A stretch of 64,000 bases of DNA from an uncultured Eubacteriales bacterium. GTDB taxonomy: Bacteria; Bacillota; Clostridia; Oscillospirales; CAG-382. The notes under the pieces were generated by a model. It did not search any database, was not told the DNA's origin, and saw only the letters and a list, made by a program, of their open reading frames with translations. The stretch covers positions 1-64,000 of the forward strand of contig CAKSCV010000013.1 of assembly GCA_934444645.1 (NCBI GenBank). Reading direction: 5' to 3'. Position numbers and translations under genes: made by a program. Positions 52,754-62,606 of this stretch are shown here, piece by piece (the stretch's first letter is position 1; the number at the start of each line of letters is the position of its first letter).

Positions 52754-53619
52754 CGTTCGATTTGCACTTTTCCAAAATGCAGGCACTCGGCAACGACTAC
52801 GTTTATGTCGAAACGCTCACGCAGACCGTCAAAAACCCCGAAACGCTTGCCGTGCGTCTGTCCGACCGGCATTTCGGCGTCGGCAGCGACGGCATGATCC
52901 TCATCTGCCCGTCGGAGTGCGCCGATTTCCGGATGCGTGTGTTCGATCCGGACGGCACGGAGGCCGAGATGTGCGGCAACGGCTTGCGCAGTGTCGGCAA
53001 ATATGTTTATGACAAAGGATTCACGAAAAAAACCGTCTTTACCGTCGAAACACTCGGCGGCATCAAGACGGTTTATTTAGATTTACGGGACGGAAAGACG
53101 GCGTCGGTTACGGCGGATATCGGAAAGCCGGTCATGGAGGCGGAAAAGCTGCCGGCGCTGTGTGGTCTTTCGCGGTGCATCGATTTTCCGTTTTTTCTCG
53201 ACGGCCGCCGCTTTTTCGTGACGGCACTGTCGTTCGGCAATCCGCACGCGGTATGCTTTTTGGAAAACGAACCGGTTGAAACATTCGATTTGGCGCGCTA
53301 CGGCACGCTGCTTGAGCATCATGCATTGTTTCCAAAGCGTGTCAACGCCGAGTTTTGTCAGGTGATCGACCGGAACACGCTTTCGTTACGCACCTGGGAA
53401 CGCGGTACAGGCGAAACGCTTGCCTGTGCGACGGGAAGCGCGGCATGCGTGGTCAGCGGCGTGATGACCGGCCGGTGCGAACGGCGTGCTGTGGTGCGTC
53501 AGACCGGCGGTGAGACGCTTGTGGAATGGAACGACAGCGGAAACGTGTTTCTCACCGCACCGTCGGTACACGTGTTTGACGGCACGGTCCGCTTGGATAA
53601 GGAGGTGTTTGGCGCATGA
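52750..53619 (+). CDS. dapF: Diaminopimelate epimerase
   Basis: 289 residues. It turns L,L- into meso-diaminopimelate for lysine and peptidoglycan. The two active-site cysteines are visible in AEMCGNGLRS (about 77) and ETLACATGSAACVVSG (about 222); the N-terminal MQALGNDYVYV is the family start. ATG overlaps the preceding TGA (ATGA) and its own TGA overlaps the ATG of murE, so three genes are translationally coupled. Confidence 0.95.
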   Translation: MTFDLHFSKMQALGNDYVYVETLTQTVKNPETLAVRLSDRHFGVGSDGMILICPSECADFRMRVFDPDGTEAEMCGNGLRSVGKYVYDKGFTKKTVFTVETLGGIKTVYLDLRDGKTASVTADIGKPVMEAEKLPALCGLSRCIDFPFFLDGRRFFVTALSFGNPHAVCFLENEPVETFDLARYGTLLEHHALFPKRVNAEFCQVIDRNTLSLRTWERGTGETLACATGSAACVVSGVMTGRCERRAVVRQTGGETLVEWNDSGNVFLTAPSVHVFDGTVRLDKEVFGA

Positions 53620-55124
53620 AACCGGGCGAATTGTTTGCGGTATTGGAAAAAGCCGGAGAGCTTGTCGAGCTTTCGGGCAAGGTGTCGGACGAAGCGCTTG
53701 CCGGCATTGCCTACGAATCGGGCAAGGTGGAAAAAAACGCCGTCTTTGCGGCGGCGCGCGGCGCCATGGCCGACGGTCACGATTTCATTCCCGAAGCCTT
53801 AAAAAAAGGTGCATCGCTTGTGCTTTGCGAAAAACGGGACGCGTATGAGGTATACAAGGCGGCCTATCCCGAACGGTGCTTTGTGCTTGTGGAAAGCTCG
53901 CGCCGGGCGTTGGCGCTTGCGTCGGCAGCATTTTTCGGCTATCCGGCAGAAAAATTAACGCTCATCGGCCTTACCGGCACCAAAGGCAAGACCAGCACAT
54001 CGTTTATGATAAAAAGCCTTTTGGAGGCGGCAGGACTTCCGACAGGGCTTATCGGCACGACCGGCATCTATTACGGCACACAGTATGAGTACATCGATAA
54101 CTCCACGCCGGAGAGCTTTGAACTGCACCGGATTTTTGCCGCTATGGTGCAAAGCGGCATCCGGTACTGCGTCATGGAGGTTTCGTCGCAAAGCTTAAAG
54201 CTTGACCGCGTATACGGCCTGCGATTTGACACGGCGGTGTTCACCAACCTTTCCAAGGATCATATCGGAAAGGGTGAACATGCCGATTTTGAAGAATATT
54301 TTGCCTGCAAAAAGAAGCTGTTTTCCATGTGCGGAAGAGCGGTTTTGAACGCCGACAGCGATCGTATCGCTGAAATCGAGGAAATTCTGATAAAAGAACA
54401 CACGCCGTTTATCACCTATTCCACCCAAGACCAGACGGCCGATTTTTACGGTTCGGATGAAAAATTCTATATGGAAAACGGCGCTATGAAGACCGAATAC
54501 ACGCTCGTACACAAAGGTAAGCGGCAGCGTGTCACCGTGGGCGTACCCGGACGGTTTTCGGTATACAATTCGCTGTGCGCCGTCGGCGTTTCGTCGCTGT
54601 TTGGGATTCCGTGCGAAGATATGTTGCCGGCACTCGAAGCCGTTCATGTCATCGGACGAAACGAGCTTGTCAAGCATCCGAAATGTCCGTTTCCGGTGAT
54701 GATCGACTATGCGCACAACGCTCTGAGCTTACAGAGCTTATTCGACGCGGTGCGGGCATACAAGCCGCGGCACGTTGTGTGTGTATTCGGCTGCGGCGGC
54801 AACCGTTCGCGCGTGCGGCGGTTCGATATGGGCGAAATTGCCGGAAAAAATGCCGATCTGTCGGTCATCACCTCCGACAATCCGCGGTTTGAAGATTTGG
54901 ATGCCATTTTTGCCGACATTCTGACAGGCATTGCCAAAACGGAGGGTGCATATGCTGTCATCAAAAACCGTGCGGACGCCATTCGCTATGCGCTTGAGCA
55001 CGCGTCGCGCGGCGACATTGTTTTACTCGTCGGCAAAGGGCAGCAGAAGTATGAGGAAATCGGGAACATCAAATATCCGTTTGATGAGCGTCAGGTCGTC
55101 AAAGACTACTATGACGCGCTGTGA
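53616..55124 (+). CDS. murE: UDP-MurNAc-L-Ala-D-Glu--meso-DAP ligase
   Basis: 502 residues of the Mur ligase family. ATP site LTGTKGKTSTSFM, carbamylated-Lys region VMEVSSQSLKLDRVYGLRFD, FTNLSKDHIGKGEHADFEEY, and IDYAHN. SDNPRFED contains DNPR, the tetrapeptide that selects meso-diaminopimelate rather than lysine. It fits dapF directly upstream, and tells us the peptidoglycan is of the DAP type. The cytosolic enzyme adds DAP to the UDP-MurNAc-dipeptide. Confidence 0.95.
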   Translation: MKPGELFAVLEKAGELVELSGKVSDEALAGIAYESGKVEKNAVFAAARGAMADGHDFIPEALKKGASLVLCEKRDAYEVYKAAYPERCFVLVESSRRALALASAAFFGYPAEKLTLIGLTGTKGKTSTSFMIKSLLEAAGLPTGLIGTTGIYYGTQYEYIDNSTPESFELHRIFAAMVQSGIRYCVMEVSSQSLKLDRVYGLRFDTAVFTNLSKDHIGKGEHADFEEYFACKKKLFSMCGRAVLNADSDRIAEIEEILIKEHTPFITYSTQDQTADFYGSDEKFYMENGAMKTEYTLVHKGKRQRVTVGVPGRFSVYNSLCAVGVSSLFGIPCEDMLPALEAVHVIGRNELVKHPKCPFPVMIDYAHNALSLQSLFDAVRAYKPRHVVCVFGCGGNRSRVRRFDMGEIAGKNADLSVITSDNPRFEDLDAIFADILTGIAKTEGAYAVIKNRADAIRYALEHASRGDIVLLVGKGQQKYEEIGNIKYPFDERQVVKDYYDAL

Positions 55125-55239
55125 ACGGACGGAAGCCGACAAAACGGCGGAATAGGCAAAAAGGCGGGCGCATCGAACGAAAAACGAACGGTGTTTCCGC
55201 TTTTTTACGGCTTTAGTCAAATTCTCTGCGGGCGTTTTT

Positions 55240-55269
55240 TTGCCAAAGGTACGGTGGGCGGAATATACT
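55240..55269 (+). promoter_or_regulatory. Possible promoter of mazF
   Basis: TTGCCA (55240-55245) and TATACT (55264-55269) with an 18-bp spacer, 130 bp before mazF. The 55125-55390 gap contains no antitoxin-sized gene. Confidence 0.45.
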
Positions 55270-55399
55270 TTAACAGAGCGGTATGGCTTTATACGAAAAA
55301 AGTTTTTCCTTTGACCGCATAAGTCCTTCGCTTTACGTTAAGAATAAAGACGGAAAGACAAGGAAACCACAAACATAAAAACAGCGGAGAGTGAAGAAG

Positions 55400-55777
55400 T
55401 TGAACGTCAGAAGAGGAGATATTTATTACGCTGATTTAAGTCCGGTTGTCGGGTCGGAGCAAGGCGGTATGCGTCCGGTGCTCATTGTGCAAAACGACGT
55501 GGGAAACAAATACAGTCCGACCGTCATTGCCGCCGCCATCACCAGCAAGACCTCCAAAAGCAAGCTGCCCACACACATTGAGGTTTTTGCCGATCGGTAT
55601 GGGCTTGCCAAGGATTCGGTCATCTTACTCGAGCAGATACGCACCATCGACAAAACGCGCTTAAAAGAAAAGATGGGGCATTTGGACGACGCCGTAATGG
55701 ATCGCGTCAATGATGCCATCACCGTCAGCTTCGGCTTAGGGCTTGACCGCACGACACATGGAGAATTCTTCGGTTAA
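55400..55777 (+). CDS. MazF/PemK-family endoribonuclease toxin
   Basis: 125 residues closely following the MazF/NdoA plan: [29 protein letters not shown], then [12 protein letters not shown] and [17 protein letters not shown] with the catalytic Arg and Thr region. It cleaves mRNA at short motifs. The TTG at 55400 is preferred because GGAGAG lies 8 bp upstream and the product then begins NVRRGD like NdoA; a GTG at 55391 is the alternative. No MazE-type antitoxin gene is adjacent. Confidence 0.92.
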   Translation: MNVRRGDIYYADLSPVVGSEQGGMRPVLIVQNDVGNKYSPTVIAAAITSKTSKSKLPTHIEVFADRYGLAKDSVILLEQIRTIDKTRLKEKMGHLDDAVMDRVNDAITVSFGLGLDRTTHGEFFG

Positions 55778-55829
55778 AAGATATTTCGCGGCTTTGCCGC
55801 AAGTGTTTTGTTTCCGACCGATAACGGCA

Positions 55830-55866
55830 AAAAAGCTGTACGCCCATTTGAGCGCACAGCTTTTTC
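55830..55866 (+). terminator. Terminator after mazF
   Basis: AAAAAGCTGT (55830-55839) / ACAGCTTTTT (55856-55865); T-rich on both strands, so it may also stop the convergent small-peptide/GH2 transcript. Confidence 0.8.
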
Positions 55867-55880
55867 GCCGTTATTCCGCT

Positions 55881-56009
55881 TTAATCGCCGTCAAACAGAT
55901 CCTCCGCATCCATTTCGGAATCGTCGAAGGGGCTTTCACCGGAACGGAGAATCGTTTCGGCAGAAGAAAACGGAAGAAAATCCCATTCGGGTGTGCAGTA
56001 CTTTTTCAT
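55881..56009 (-). CDS. 42-residue acidic peptide after the giant GH2 gene
   Basis: An ORF of 42 codons beginning 13 bp after the GH2 stop, with GGAGAGAG at ideal spacing. The product starts MKKYCTPEWDFLPFSSAETI, carries one Cys, and ends in a strongly acidic stretch (FDDSEMDAEDLFDGD). No signal peptide or membrane helix. Short peptides that begin MKKYxxPE and follow large secreted enzymes occur, by my memory, in ruminococcal genomes, but I cannot name a family. Translation is supported by ribosome site, position and in-operon placement only. Confidence 0.6.
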   Translation of the reverse strand: MKKYCTPEWDFLPFSSAETILRSGESPFDDSEMDAEDLFDGD

Positions 56010-56022
56010 TTATTCTCTCTCC

Positions 56023-59000
56023 TCACGCCTCCGGCACGGCATCCGCCTGTGCAAGGATGTTGTCGATATACACTTGATGCTGCGTATAGGCATCGCCGCC
56101 GGTTTGCTTGATTCTCTGTGCGGCTTCGGCAAGGCTTGCCGTGCGGCAGGAGCCGTAATACCGGCTCGATCCAATCTTCACATAGGCACGTGCCGCAAAA
56201 GGCGCGTTGTAGCGGTGAGCATAGGTTTTGCCGTCGTACGCGTTGGTATAGCCGTTTTCCAAGTTAATAAGCACGCCGGTAAACCAAAAGCCCTGTGAGC
56301 CATAGGTTTCGCCAAAGGGTGTTGCACCGTCATCGGAGGCTGTGAGCTTGTTGAAGTCGCCTTTGCGGTAATTGCGCGCGCCGACAAGCTTCAAGCCGTT
56401 CTCCGTGACCGCCGTAAACGAGCCGTCTTCTTTTTCTTTGGTAACGGAAGCAATTTTCACTTTTTCCTCCGGAACAAGCCCTTTTGCGTTTAAGATATCG
56501 CCGCGTGCGACGATAAAACCGCACTCATCGGCGTTCATAAGCGTTTCGGCACGCACAAAGCCGCCGAAGCGGATGCCGCTGTTTCCGTTTATACGGATTG
56601 AGTTCTTTTCGGAGGTCTCCACCGCAAAGTCTGCCGGCTTGCCGTAAACGCTGATTTCATACACGCCGGTTGTGGAGGTAGCAGGACTGATGGGCGCGGT
56701 AACGTCAAGACGGATATATCTTGCATAGACCGGACTTTCAAAGACCTCTGTGCGCACGCCGTTTCGGGTGTTCTCCAAGCGGTCTGCCATCACGGTAAAG
56801 GTCTCTCTGTCAAGGCTTGCGGAAAGCTTATAGCCGTAGGCGCGCGAGCTGTAATAGAAGAAGTACAGATCGATCTCTTCTACGGCGTAAACACCCTCCA
56901 AATCGATAACGGCATAATGCGTATCGCGATCTTGAACGTGCCAGCGCGGGAAGTTGAGGTTCGAGGACGGTATCAGACCGTCCGTCAGATTTTCCACCGT
57001 ATTTCTGAAATTGGTTCCGTACTCAAGCCCCACGCCGTAATCGTCGTAATCGATGACTTTTTTGCCGACGGAAATGTTTCTTAAGCGTTCAACAAACACA
57101 TCGATGCTTGAAAGCAGTGTTCCGTCCGCCGTATAAACCGTTATCTGCGTACCGCCGATGCCGACCGCCGTCACAACGCCGCGAGCAACCGTAGCTGCCT
57201 TTTCGTTGGAGCTTTTCCAGATAAGCGAAGCACCGTCCGCTCCCGCCGGTTCGACACGGTATGCAAGTGCTTCAACTTCACCCACACCCAAATGAAGGTA
57301 CTCTTTGTCAAAGGTCAGCGCTTCAACACCGTTTTCGGCCGGCTCGCCGTAAACGGTAAATTCGTAAACGCCGGGCGTTGCGCCTGCCGTCTGACCGGTA
57401 ATGCCTAAACGCACATATCTTGCCATCACGCTTTGGGTCAGGGTATGCGAAAAGGTCGTTACGTTATAGCGGCTGTTCTGCAAATTGTCGACAACCTGCG
57501 TGAAGCTCTCTCCGTCAGTGCTTACCGAAATCTCGTAGTAATGTGCACGGCTTGACGGACTGAAGAAGGATATGTCGAAGCTGTCGACCGCACAGAGTTT
57601 TTCCAGATCTATGGTAATATAGGTCGGCACACCGGCAGAAGCTGCCTCCATGCCCTGCCAACGGGTTGAAATATCGCCGTCGTTGACATTGGCAAGCAGC
57701 GTATCGGCGGCTTGATCCGCATTGTTTTGCAAAGATATCGGACGGCCTAACGAAAGCACATGCTTATCGGAGACCGTGACCGAAATTTCGGCAGAAAGGC
57801 TGAGCGATGCACTCGAAACCGTGACTGTCGTGCTGCCTGCGCTTTTTCCGGTGACCGTTCCGGCGGCGCTGACAGAGGCAATGCTCTCATCGGCACTCTC
57901 AAAAGCAAGGTCGTCCGGTCTTTCGGCAAAGTGCGGTGTAAAGCTTAACGAAACCGTTTCGCTGCTTCCGACGGCAAGAAGCATTTTCGGGTATTTGACC
58001 GCAAGCCCTTTAACGGTCTTATCGGCAGGGCTTCCGTAAACCGAAAGCTCGATAACGCCGGCAGTGCCTTTGGTACTGCTTGTGATCTCAAGCTTGATAT
58101 AGCGCACCTCTGCGGCAAACGTGCCGGAATGCACGCCGCTTCTGTCCGTATTTCCGGAGCGGTCATCGAGAACCGTATAGTTTTCGCCGTCAAGACTTCC
58201 GGATAGCTTATAGCCATAGGCGCGGTCGTTATAGATGGCGGCAAAGGTAACAAGCTCATAGGAATCGATGCTGTAATAATCCTCCAAGTCGATGACGATC
58301 GTCTGCGGATAAGTGGAGTTGGCGGCTTGCCAGCGCGGATCGGCATCGGTTGTGCCGATAACGCCGTCGTTGATATAGAACGGCAGCCGTCCGGGCTGAC
58401 CGAGATCGCTTGCCGCGACAGGCTTGCCTAAGGCGACGTTGGTGTTATGGCGGTTGGGGCAGTCCGCGTCGGTGCAGATGGTGTAAAGTGTCACCTTGCC
58501 GAGGTCGTCGGTGATTTTTAAGGTATCGCCGTCCGAAATGTAAAAGACGGAGGAAGAACGGACGATCTCATAGGTGCAGTTGCCGGAAATGTCAAGCGTT
58601 TCAAGAAAGACGCTGTCTGCAAGCTGTTCGCCGGCAGAATTTGTGACAATGATGCGTTTGGTTTCGTCCACTGCATAGGCAGAGCCTGCAAAACGCCAGC
58701 CATAGACTTCGATTTCGGACATAGTCAGCCGACTGGAGGACGAAGTGATGGCAAGCTTCAGATAACGCGCGCTCTTATCACCTGCCGAAAGTGTCGTATA
58801 GTCCGCAGCGGCGGCACTTGTCACCGTCACCGGAGCATAGGTCTTGCCGTCGCGGCTGATGGAAAGCGCATAGCTGCAATCGGCATTTGCCGGATACAGC
58901 TTCAGATAGCCGACATGGTAAACCTCCTGCAAATCGATCACCAGCTCTTTGGTAAGGCTCAACCCGTCTAAGTACACCGTGTCGTCATACTTACCGTTGA

Positions 59001-61590
59001 CCAAAGCCGCATACGAGGTCGTGCCGCTTGTGACGCTCTTGCCGAAGCCGATATTGTTTTCCAAGAAGCGATAATCGGCGGTCGTTTCGCCGTCCTCCGC
59101 CGTGACACGCAAATACATACGCGGTTCAACGGCTTGTGTGGTCATGACCGTCGTTTTATCGGCGGACAAGACCGAAAGCACGGCTTTTTCATCGTCCGGC
59201 TTAATGTAATCCGTCACCTTGTCGGCTGTAAAGGCAGTGCGAAGAACAATGGTCTTTTGGGACGCGTCCACCGTGAGGACAGTCGAGGAAATATCGGTGT
59301 TCTTGCTCTTTGTGCGCGTCCACACGACTGTGTCTGTATAGGTCTTTCCGTCCTTTGTGCCGGTGAGTACGACCGTGTTCTCGCCAAGGTCAAGCGGCAC
59401 ATTTGTCCATGAGAACTGGCCGAAGCCGTCATTCGTAAGCGTCTCGCCGAAGGCTTTGCCATTAACGGTAAGCGAAAGGCTCTCGCAGTTGGAGGAGGCT
59501 TTGACGGTGATCTTAGCCGTATCACGCACCGTAAAGCGTTTTCTCTGCAAATGTACAAATGCTTCGTCGCTCCAAAGCGCTTTATAAACATAGAAAGAGT
59601 CCTTTTTGACCGTGCGGTCATATGTGACTAAGCCCTTGTCGTTAATGCCGCTTCGCGAACCCTCGGCACGCTTGTCCGACCCGAAATCAAACAGATTCCA
59701 AATATAGGTCGCCCAAAGAAAGTCCAAATCGCCGGAATAGATCTGCTTTGCGATCTCTTCATGCACAAAGGTCTGGTATTCCTCCGGATGGAATCTGTCG
59801 CCGAACGGTTCGGGACGTTTGGGGTTTTCCGCGTGCTGAACCTCGCTGCCGCCCGCACCGTATTCCGAAATACCGAGAGACATATTCGGGTATTTTTTAT
59901 GATAATCCTGCAAAACGGTCGTAAAGTGATACGTTTCGTAGCCATACCAAGACGGATAGAAATTGAGTCCAACCACATCGGCCTTCCAGTCGAAGCCCTG
60001 TTCATGGTAGGTGGCAAAGGTGGCAATCCGGTTCGGGTCTTCTTTTTTCGTAAGCGGATAGATTTCCTTTTCCATCAACTCGCGCATGACCGAATAATAA
60101 TACCGGTCAACCTCGTTCTGCATACTCCAAAAAACAATGGACGGATGATTGTACTGCGAACGGATAAGCTCTACAAGCTGATCCTTGACCGTTCCGACAA
60201 ATTTTGTGCGATCCTCGTCAAATTCACCGTATTCGCCGCTGCCGCCGATATCGGTGATGAACGGAACCTCCGCCCAGACCACAAGCCCATACTGATCGCA
60301 CAGGTCATAGAAATAATCGACATACGGATAGTGCGCCAGCCGCACCGTGTTGGCACCGATCTCATAGAGAATGCCGAAATCGGTATCCTGCATAGCCGTC
60401 GTTATGGCGTTGCCGACGCCGTCAAAATCCTGGTGCTTGGACACACCGCGAAGCGGATAGGACACACCGTTTAGGAAAAATCCCTTTTCCGGATCAACCG
60501 AAAACGTGCGAAAACCGATCTTGTCGCTGACTGCGTCAAGCGTTTCACCGCCATACGAAAGCGACACGTTCACGTCGTAGCGGAAAGGAGAAGTCTTTCC
60601 GTTCCAAAGCTTCGGGTCGGTGACCGCATAAGTCTTGGTAAATACGTATTTTTCACCGGCAGCAAGGGCGATTTCGCTTGTGTCGTCCGCAAGCACGGCC
60701 GTGCCGGTCATGGTGCTTTCATCAAAGGGCGTCAGCGTTTCCGGTACGGTGGAAAGCGCGTCAAAGGCTTCCGGCTCACGCACAAGCGTCGAGATATTGA
60801 CCGTTTTCGGCTGATCCCCGTCGTTGACAAGCGTCGCTTTCACGGTAAGCTCCCAAACGCCGGTGCTTTCCGTATCGCTCTTTTTCAAGGCTGTGACATA
60901 CAGACCGTCCGAGCCGTTATCCAAACAATCGAAGTGAACGTCCGGCACGGCGATCAGCTTCACATCGCGGTATATACCGCCGTAAAACGTGAAATCGCCT
61001 TCAAGCGGTGCGGCCCACGCATATTTTGTATTGTCGGCACACACGGCAAAGGTATGTGTGCTTCCTGCCGTGACCTTATCAGTAATATCAAAGCGGAATT
61101 TGGTATAGCCGCCGTTATGAATATCACTCGTCCGGCCATCCTCATACACAAACGGTACAAGCGAACCGTCTATGTACAGTGAAGAAACAACATTGACACC
61201 GCCGAACTCAATAAAGATCCGCTTTCCGGCAAAGGAAGCCGGTATCACCGCACTTTTGCGGTACATACCCTTGCCGCGTTTATAATCATAGCCGCCGTTG
61301 GTGCCATCCGCGGCATTCCATGTATGCGGCAGGGTCACGCTTTCCCAAGAGGTATCGTCAACGCCTGCGCCATAGCCGTCTCCTGCGCCGAATTTGAATT
61401 TCCAGCCGGCATTAAAATCGTATTCCGAACGATTTGATTCTTCCGAGGAAAGATGCGCGGTCCGGGTTTGCATCCATTCGTCGGCTTTCTCAACTGCTTC
61501 CACCGTAAAGGCACTTACCGAAAAAGCTGCCGCAATCGCAGCGCCGAGCGCAAGCATGACTGCCGACAGCTGCCACAGAGTTTTTTTCAT
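56023..61590 (-). CDS. Giant secreted GH2 glycosidase with F5/8 and Big2 domains
   Basis: 1855 residues with a signal peptide (about 1-27). GH2 beta-galactosidase-type core: sugar-binding and Ig-like domains to about 350, then the TIM barrel with acid/base Glu in FWSMQNEVD (about 493) and nucleophile Glu in GISEYGAGG (about 575). C-terminal of it come F5/8-type (discoidin, CBM32-like) domains at about 846-968, 1047-1190, 1281-1415 and 1506-1655, Big2 Ig-like domains at about 1191-1280 and 1416-1505, and a final beta domain (GIRFGGFVRAE, ARAYVKIGSSRYYGS). No SLH, LPXTG or dockerin anchor is seen. It likely trims host or plant glycans outside the cell. Confidence 0.92.
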   Translation of the reverse strand: MKKTLWQLSAVMLALGAAIAAAFSVSAFTVEAVEKADEWMQTRTAHLSSEESNRSEYDFNAGWKFKFGAGDGYGAGVDDTSWESVTLPHTWNAADGTNGGYDYKRGKGMYRKSAVIPASFAGKRIFIEFGGVNVVSSLYIDGSLVPFVYEDGRTSDIHNGGYTKFRFDITDKVTAGSTHTFAVCADNTKYAWAAPLEGDFTFYGGIYRDVKLIAVPDVHFDCLDNGSDGLYVTALKKSDTESTGVWELTVKATLVNDGDQPKTVNISTLVREPEAFDALSTVPETLTPFDESTMTGTAVLADDTSEIALAAGEKYVFTKTYAVTDPKLWNGKTSPFRYDVNVSLSYGGETLDAVSDKIGFRTFSVDPEKGFFLNGVSYPLRGVSKHQDFDGVGNAITTAMQDTDFGILYEIGANTVRLAHYPYVDYFYDLCDQYGLVVWAEVPFITDIGGSGEYGEFDEDRTKFVGTVKDQLVELIRSQYNHPSIVFWSMQNEVDRYYYSVMRELMEKEIYPLTKKEDPNRIATFATYHEQGFDWKADVVGLNFYPSWYGYETYHFTTVLQDYHKKYPNMSLGISEYGAGGSEVQHAENPKRPEPFGDRFHPEEYQTFVHEEIAKQIYSGDLDFLWATYIWNLFDFGSDKRAEGSRSGINDKGLVTYDRTVKKDSFYVYKALWSDEAFVHLQRKRFTVRDTAKITVKASSNCESLSLTVNGKAFGETLTNDGFGQFSWTNVPLDLGENTVVLTGTKDGKTYTDTVVWTRTKSKNTDISSTVLTVDASQKTIVLRTAFTADKVTDYIKPDDEKAVLSVLSADKTTVMTTQAVEPRMYLRVTAEDGETTADYRFLENNIGFGKSVTSGTTSYAALVNGKYDDTVYLDGLSLTKELVIDLQEVYHVGYLKLYPANADCSYALSISRDGKTYAPVTVTSAAAADYTTLSAGDKSARYLKLAITSSSSRLTMSEIEVYGWRFAGSAYAVDETKRIIVTNSAGEQLADSVFLETLDISGNCTYEIVRSSSVFYISDGDTLKITDDLGKVTLYTICTDADCPNRHNTNVALGKPVAASDLGQPGRLPFYINDGVIGTTDADPRWQAANSTYPQTIVIDLEDYYSIDSYELVTFAAIYNDRAYGYKLSGSLDGENYTVLDDRSGNTDRSGVHSGTFAAEVRYIKLEITSSTKGTAGVIELSVYGSPADKTVKGLAVKYPKMLLAVGSSETVSLSFTPHFAERPDDLAFESADESIASVSAAGTVTGKSAGSTTVTVSSASLSLSAEISVTVSDKHVLSLGRPISLQNNADQAADTLLANVNDGDISTRWQGMEAASAGVPTYITIDLEKLCAVDSFDISFFSPSSRAHYYEISVSTDGESFTQVVDNLQNSRYNVTTFSHTLTQSVMARYVRLGITGQTAGATPGVYEFTVYGEPAENGVEALTFDKEYLHLGVGEVEALAYRVEPAGADGASLIWKSSNEKAATVARGVVTAVGIGGTQITVYTADGTLLSSIDVFVERLRNISVGKKVIDYDDYGVGLEYGTNFRNTVENLTDGLIPSSNLNFPRWHVQDRDTHYAVIDLEGVYAVEEIDLYFFYYSSRAYGYKLSASLDRETFTVMADRLENTRNGVRTEVFESPVYARYIRLDVTAPISPATSTTGVYEISVYGKPADFAVETSEKNSIRINGNSGIRFGGFVRAETLMNADECGFIVARGDILNAKGLVPEEKVKIASVTKEKEDGSFTAVTENGLKLVGARNYRKGDFNKLTASDDGATPFGETYGSQGFWFTGVLINLENGYTNAYDGKTYAHRYNAPFAARAYVKIGSSRYYGSCRTASLAEAAQRIKQTGGDAYTQHQVYIDNILAQADAVPEA

Positions 61591-61648
61591 GTTTTTGCTC
61601 CTTTTCTTGTAAAATTGGACGAAAAATGTTGTCTGTATCTATTTGCAA

Positions 61649-61677
61649 TTGACATTTACTACAATTAATATTATAAT
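61649..61677 (+). promoter_or_regulatory. Promoter of the divergent AraC regulator
   Basis: Consensus TTGACA (61649-61654) and TATAAT (61672-61677), spacer 17 bp. The predicted leader is about 107 bases. Confidence 0.8.
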
Positions 61678-61698
61678 AAATACAGACGTTGGCGGCAA
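61670..61698 (-). promoter_or_regulatory. Promoter of the giant GH2 gene, overlapping the AraC promoter
   Basis: On the minus strand TTGCCG (61698-61693) and TATAAT (61675-61670), spacer 17 bp. The -10 boxes of the two divergent promoters lie on top of each other, so the two polymerases must compete. Confidence 0.7.
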
Positions 61699-61791
61699 TG
61701 CAAAATACTACGATAAAGCCTGCCGCATTTGTCTTTTCAAACGATAATCCGCAGAAGATTATTCCGTCTTCCGCCGAAAGAGGAGGTAAAC

Positions 61792-62586
61792 ATGAGCCAA
61801 AAGCCGGAAAAATTCCGTTCGCCCTATCTATCCCACCGTGACCGGATTCCGTTCGCTTTGAAACGGATTCTTATGCCGGATACGGATTTTACGTTTGTAT
61901 ACAGCGGGCATTTGGAATACAGCATTGATGACAGCGAACCGTTTTCGGTAGGTGCCGGCGAAGCATTATTTGTGCCGCGCGGTCACACGCGTGAGCGATT
62001 TGCCGGGACAGAGCGCGCCGTATATACCTCCATCATTCTCCCCGGCGATACGCCGCTGCCGGTAGAGCTACCGTTTCTCATTCGGAATGCGGACAGCTAT
62101 GATATTAAATACTGTATTGACCGGTTGACCGAATTATACGTTTCGCCGGTTCCGTTTGCCAACGAGCTTGCCGACACGCTCTTTCAGTATCTGATTTATT
62201 CCCTTGCCAGCGCAAATGAAAAAAACCGGAAAAACCGGTATGTGGACAATATGCAGCGCTATATCTGCGCGTCGTTTTCCGAGAAGATATGCTTGGAGAA
62301 GGTTGCCAAAAGCGCCCACATCAGCAAATCCTATGCCTCGTATATTTTCCGCAAGGAGACCGGCCTATCCATAAACAGCTATATTTTGGACATTCGTATG
62401 CAGCACGCCACGCAGTTATTGCGTTATACCAACAAAAGCATTGCCGACATTGCCGCAAAGACCGGATTTCCGGACATCTATTATTTTTCACGCGCATTTA
62501 AGCGAAAAATGAGCGTATCGCCCAGCGAATACCGTGAGCAATACCGCAAGGAGGGCAACGAGCACCGGATCGGTGTTCCGGTATAA
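61792..62586 (+). CDS. AraC-family regulator, divergent from the GH2 gene
   Basis: 264 residues: an N-terminal cupin (DSEPFSVGAGEALFVPRGHT) and the C-terminal double helix-turn-helix (CLEKVAKSAHISKSYASYIF, then SIADIAAKTGFPDIYYFSRAF and SVSPSEYREQY). GAGGAGG precedes the ATG at 61792, which I prefer to an ATG at 61729. Position and overlapping promoters make it the probable regulator of the giant GH2 gene. Confidence 0.93.
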   Translation: MSQKPEKFRSPYLSHRDRIPFALKRILMPDTDFTFVYSGHLEYSIDDSEPFSVGAGEALFVPRGHTRERFAGTERAVYTSIILPGDTPLPVELPFLIRNADSYDIKYCIDRLTELYVSPVPFANELADTLFQYLIYSLASANEKNRKNRYVDNMQRYICASFSEKICLEKVAKSAHISKSYASYIFRKETGLSINSYILDIRMQHATQLLRYTNKSIADIAAKTGFPDIYYFSRAFKRKMSVSPSEYREQYRKEGNEHRIGVPV

Positions 62587-62606
62587 AGCCGCAAGGCGGC
62601 AAAGAA

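Noticed and set aside
55391..55399. GTG start for mazF
   Set aside because: The GGAGAG ribosome site abuts the GTG; the TTG at 55400 has correct spacing and gives the family's N-terminus.
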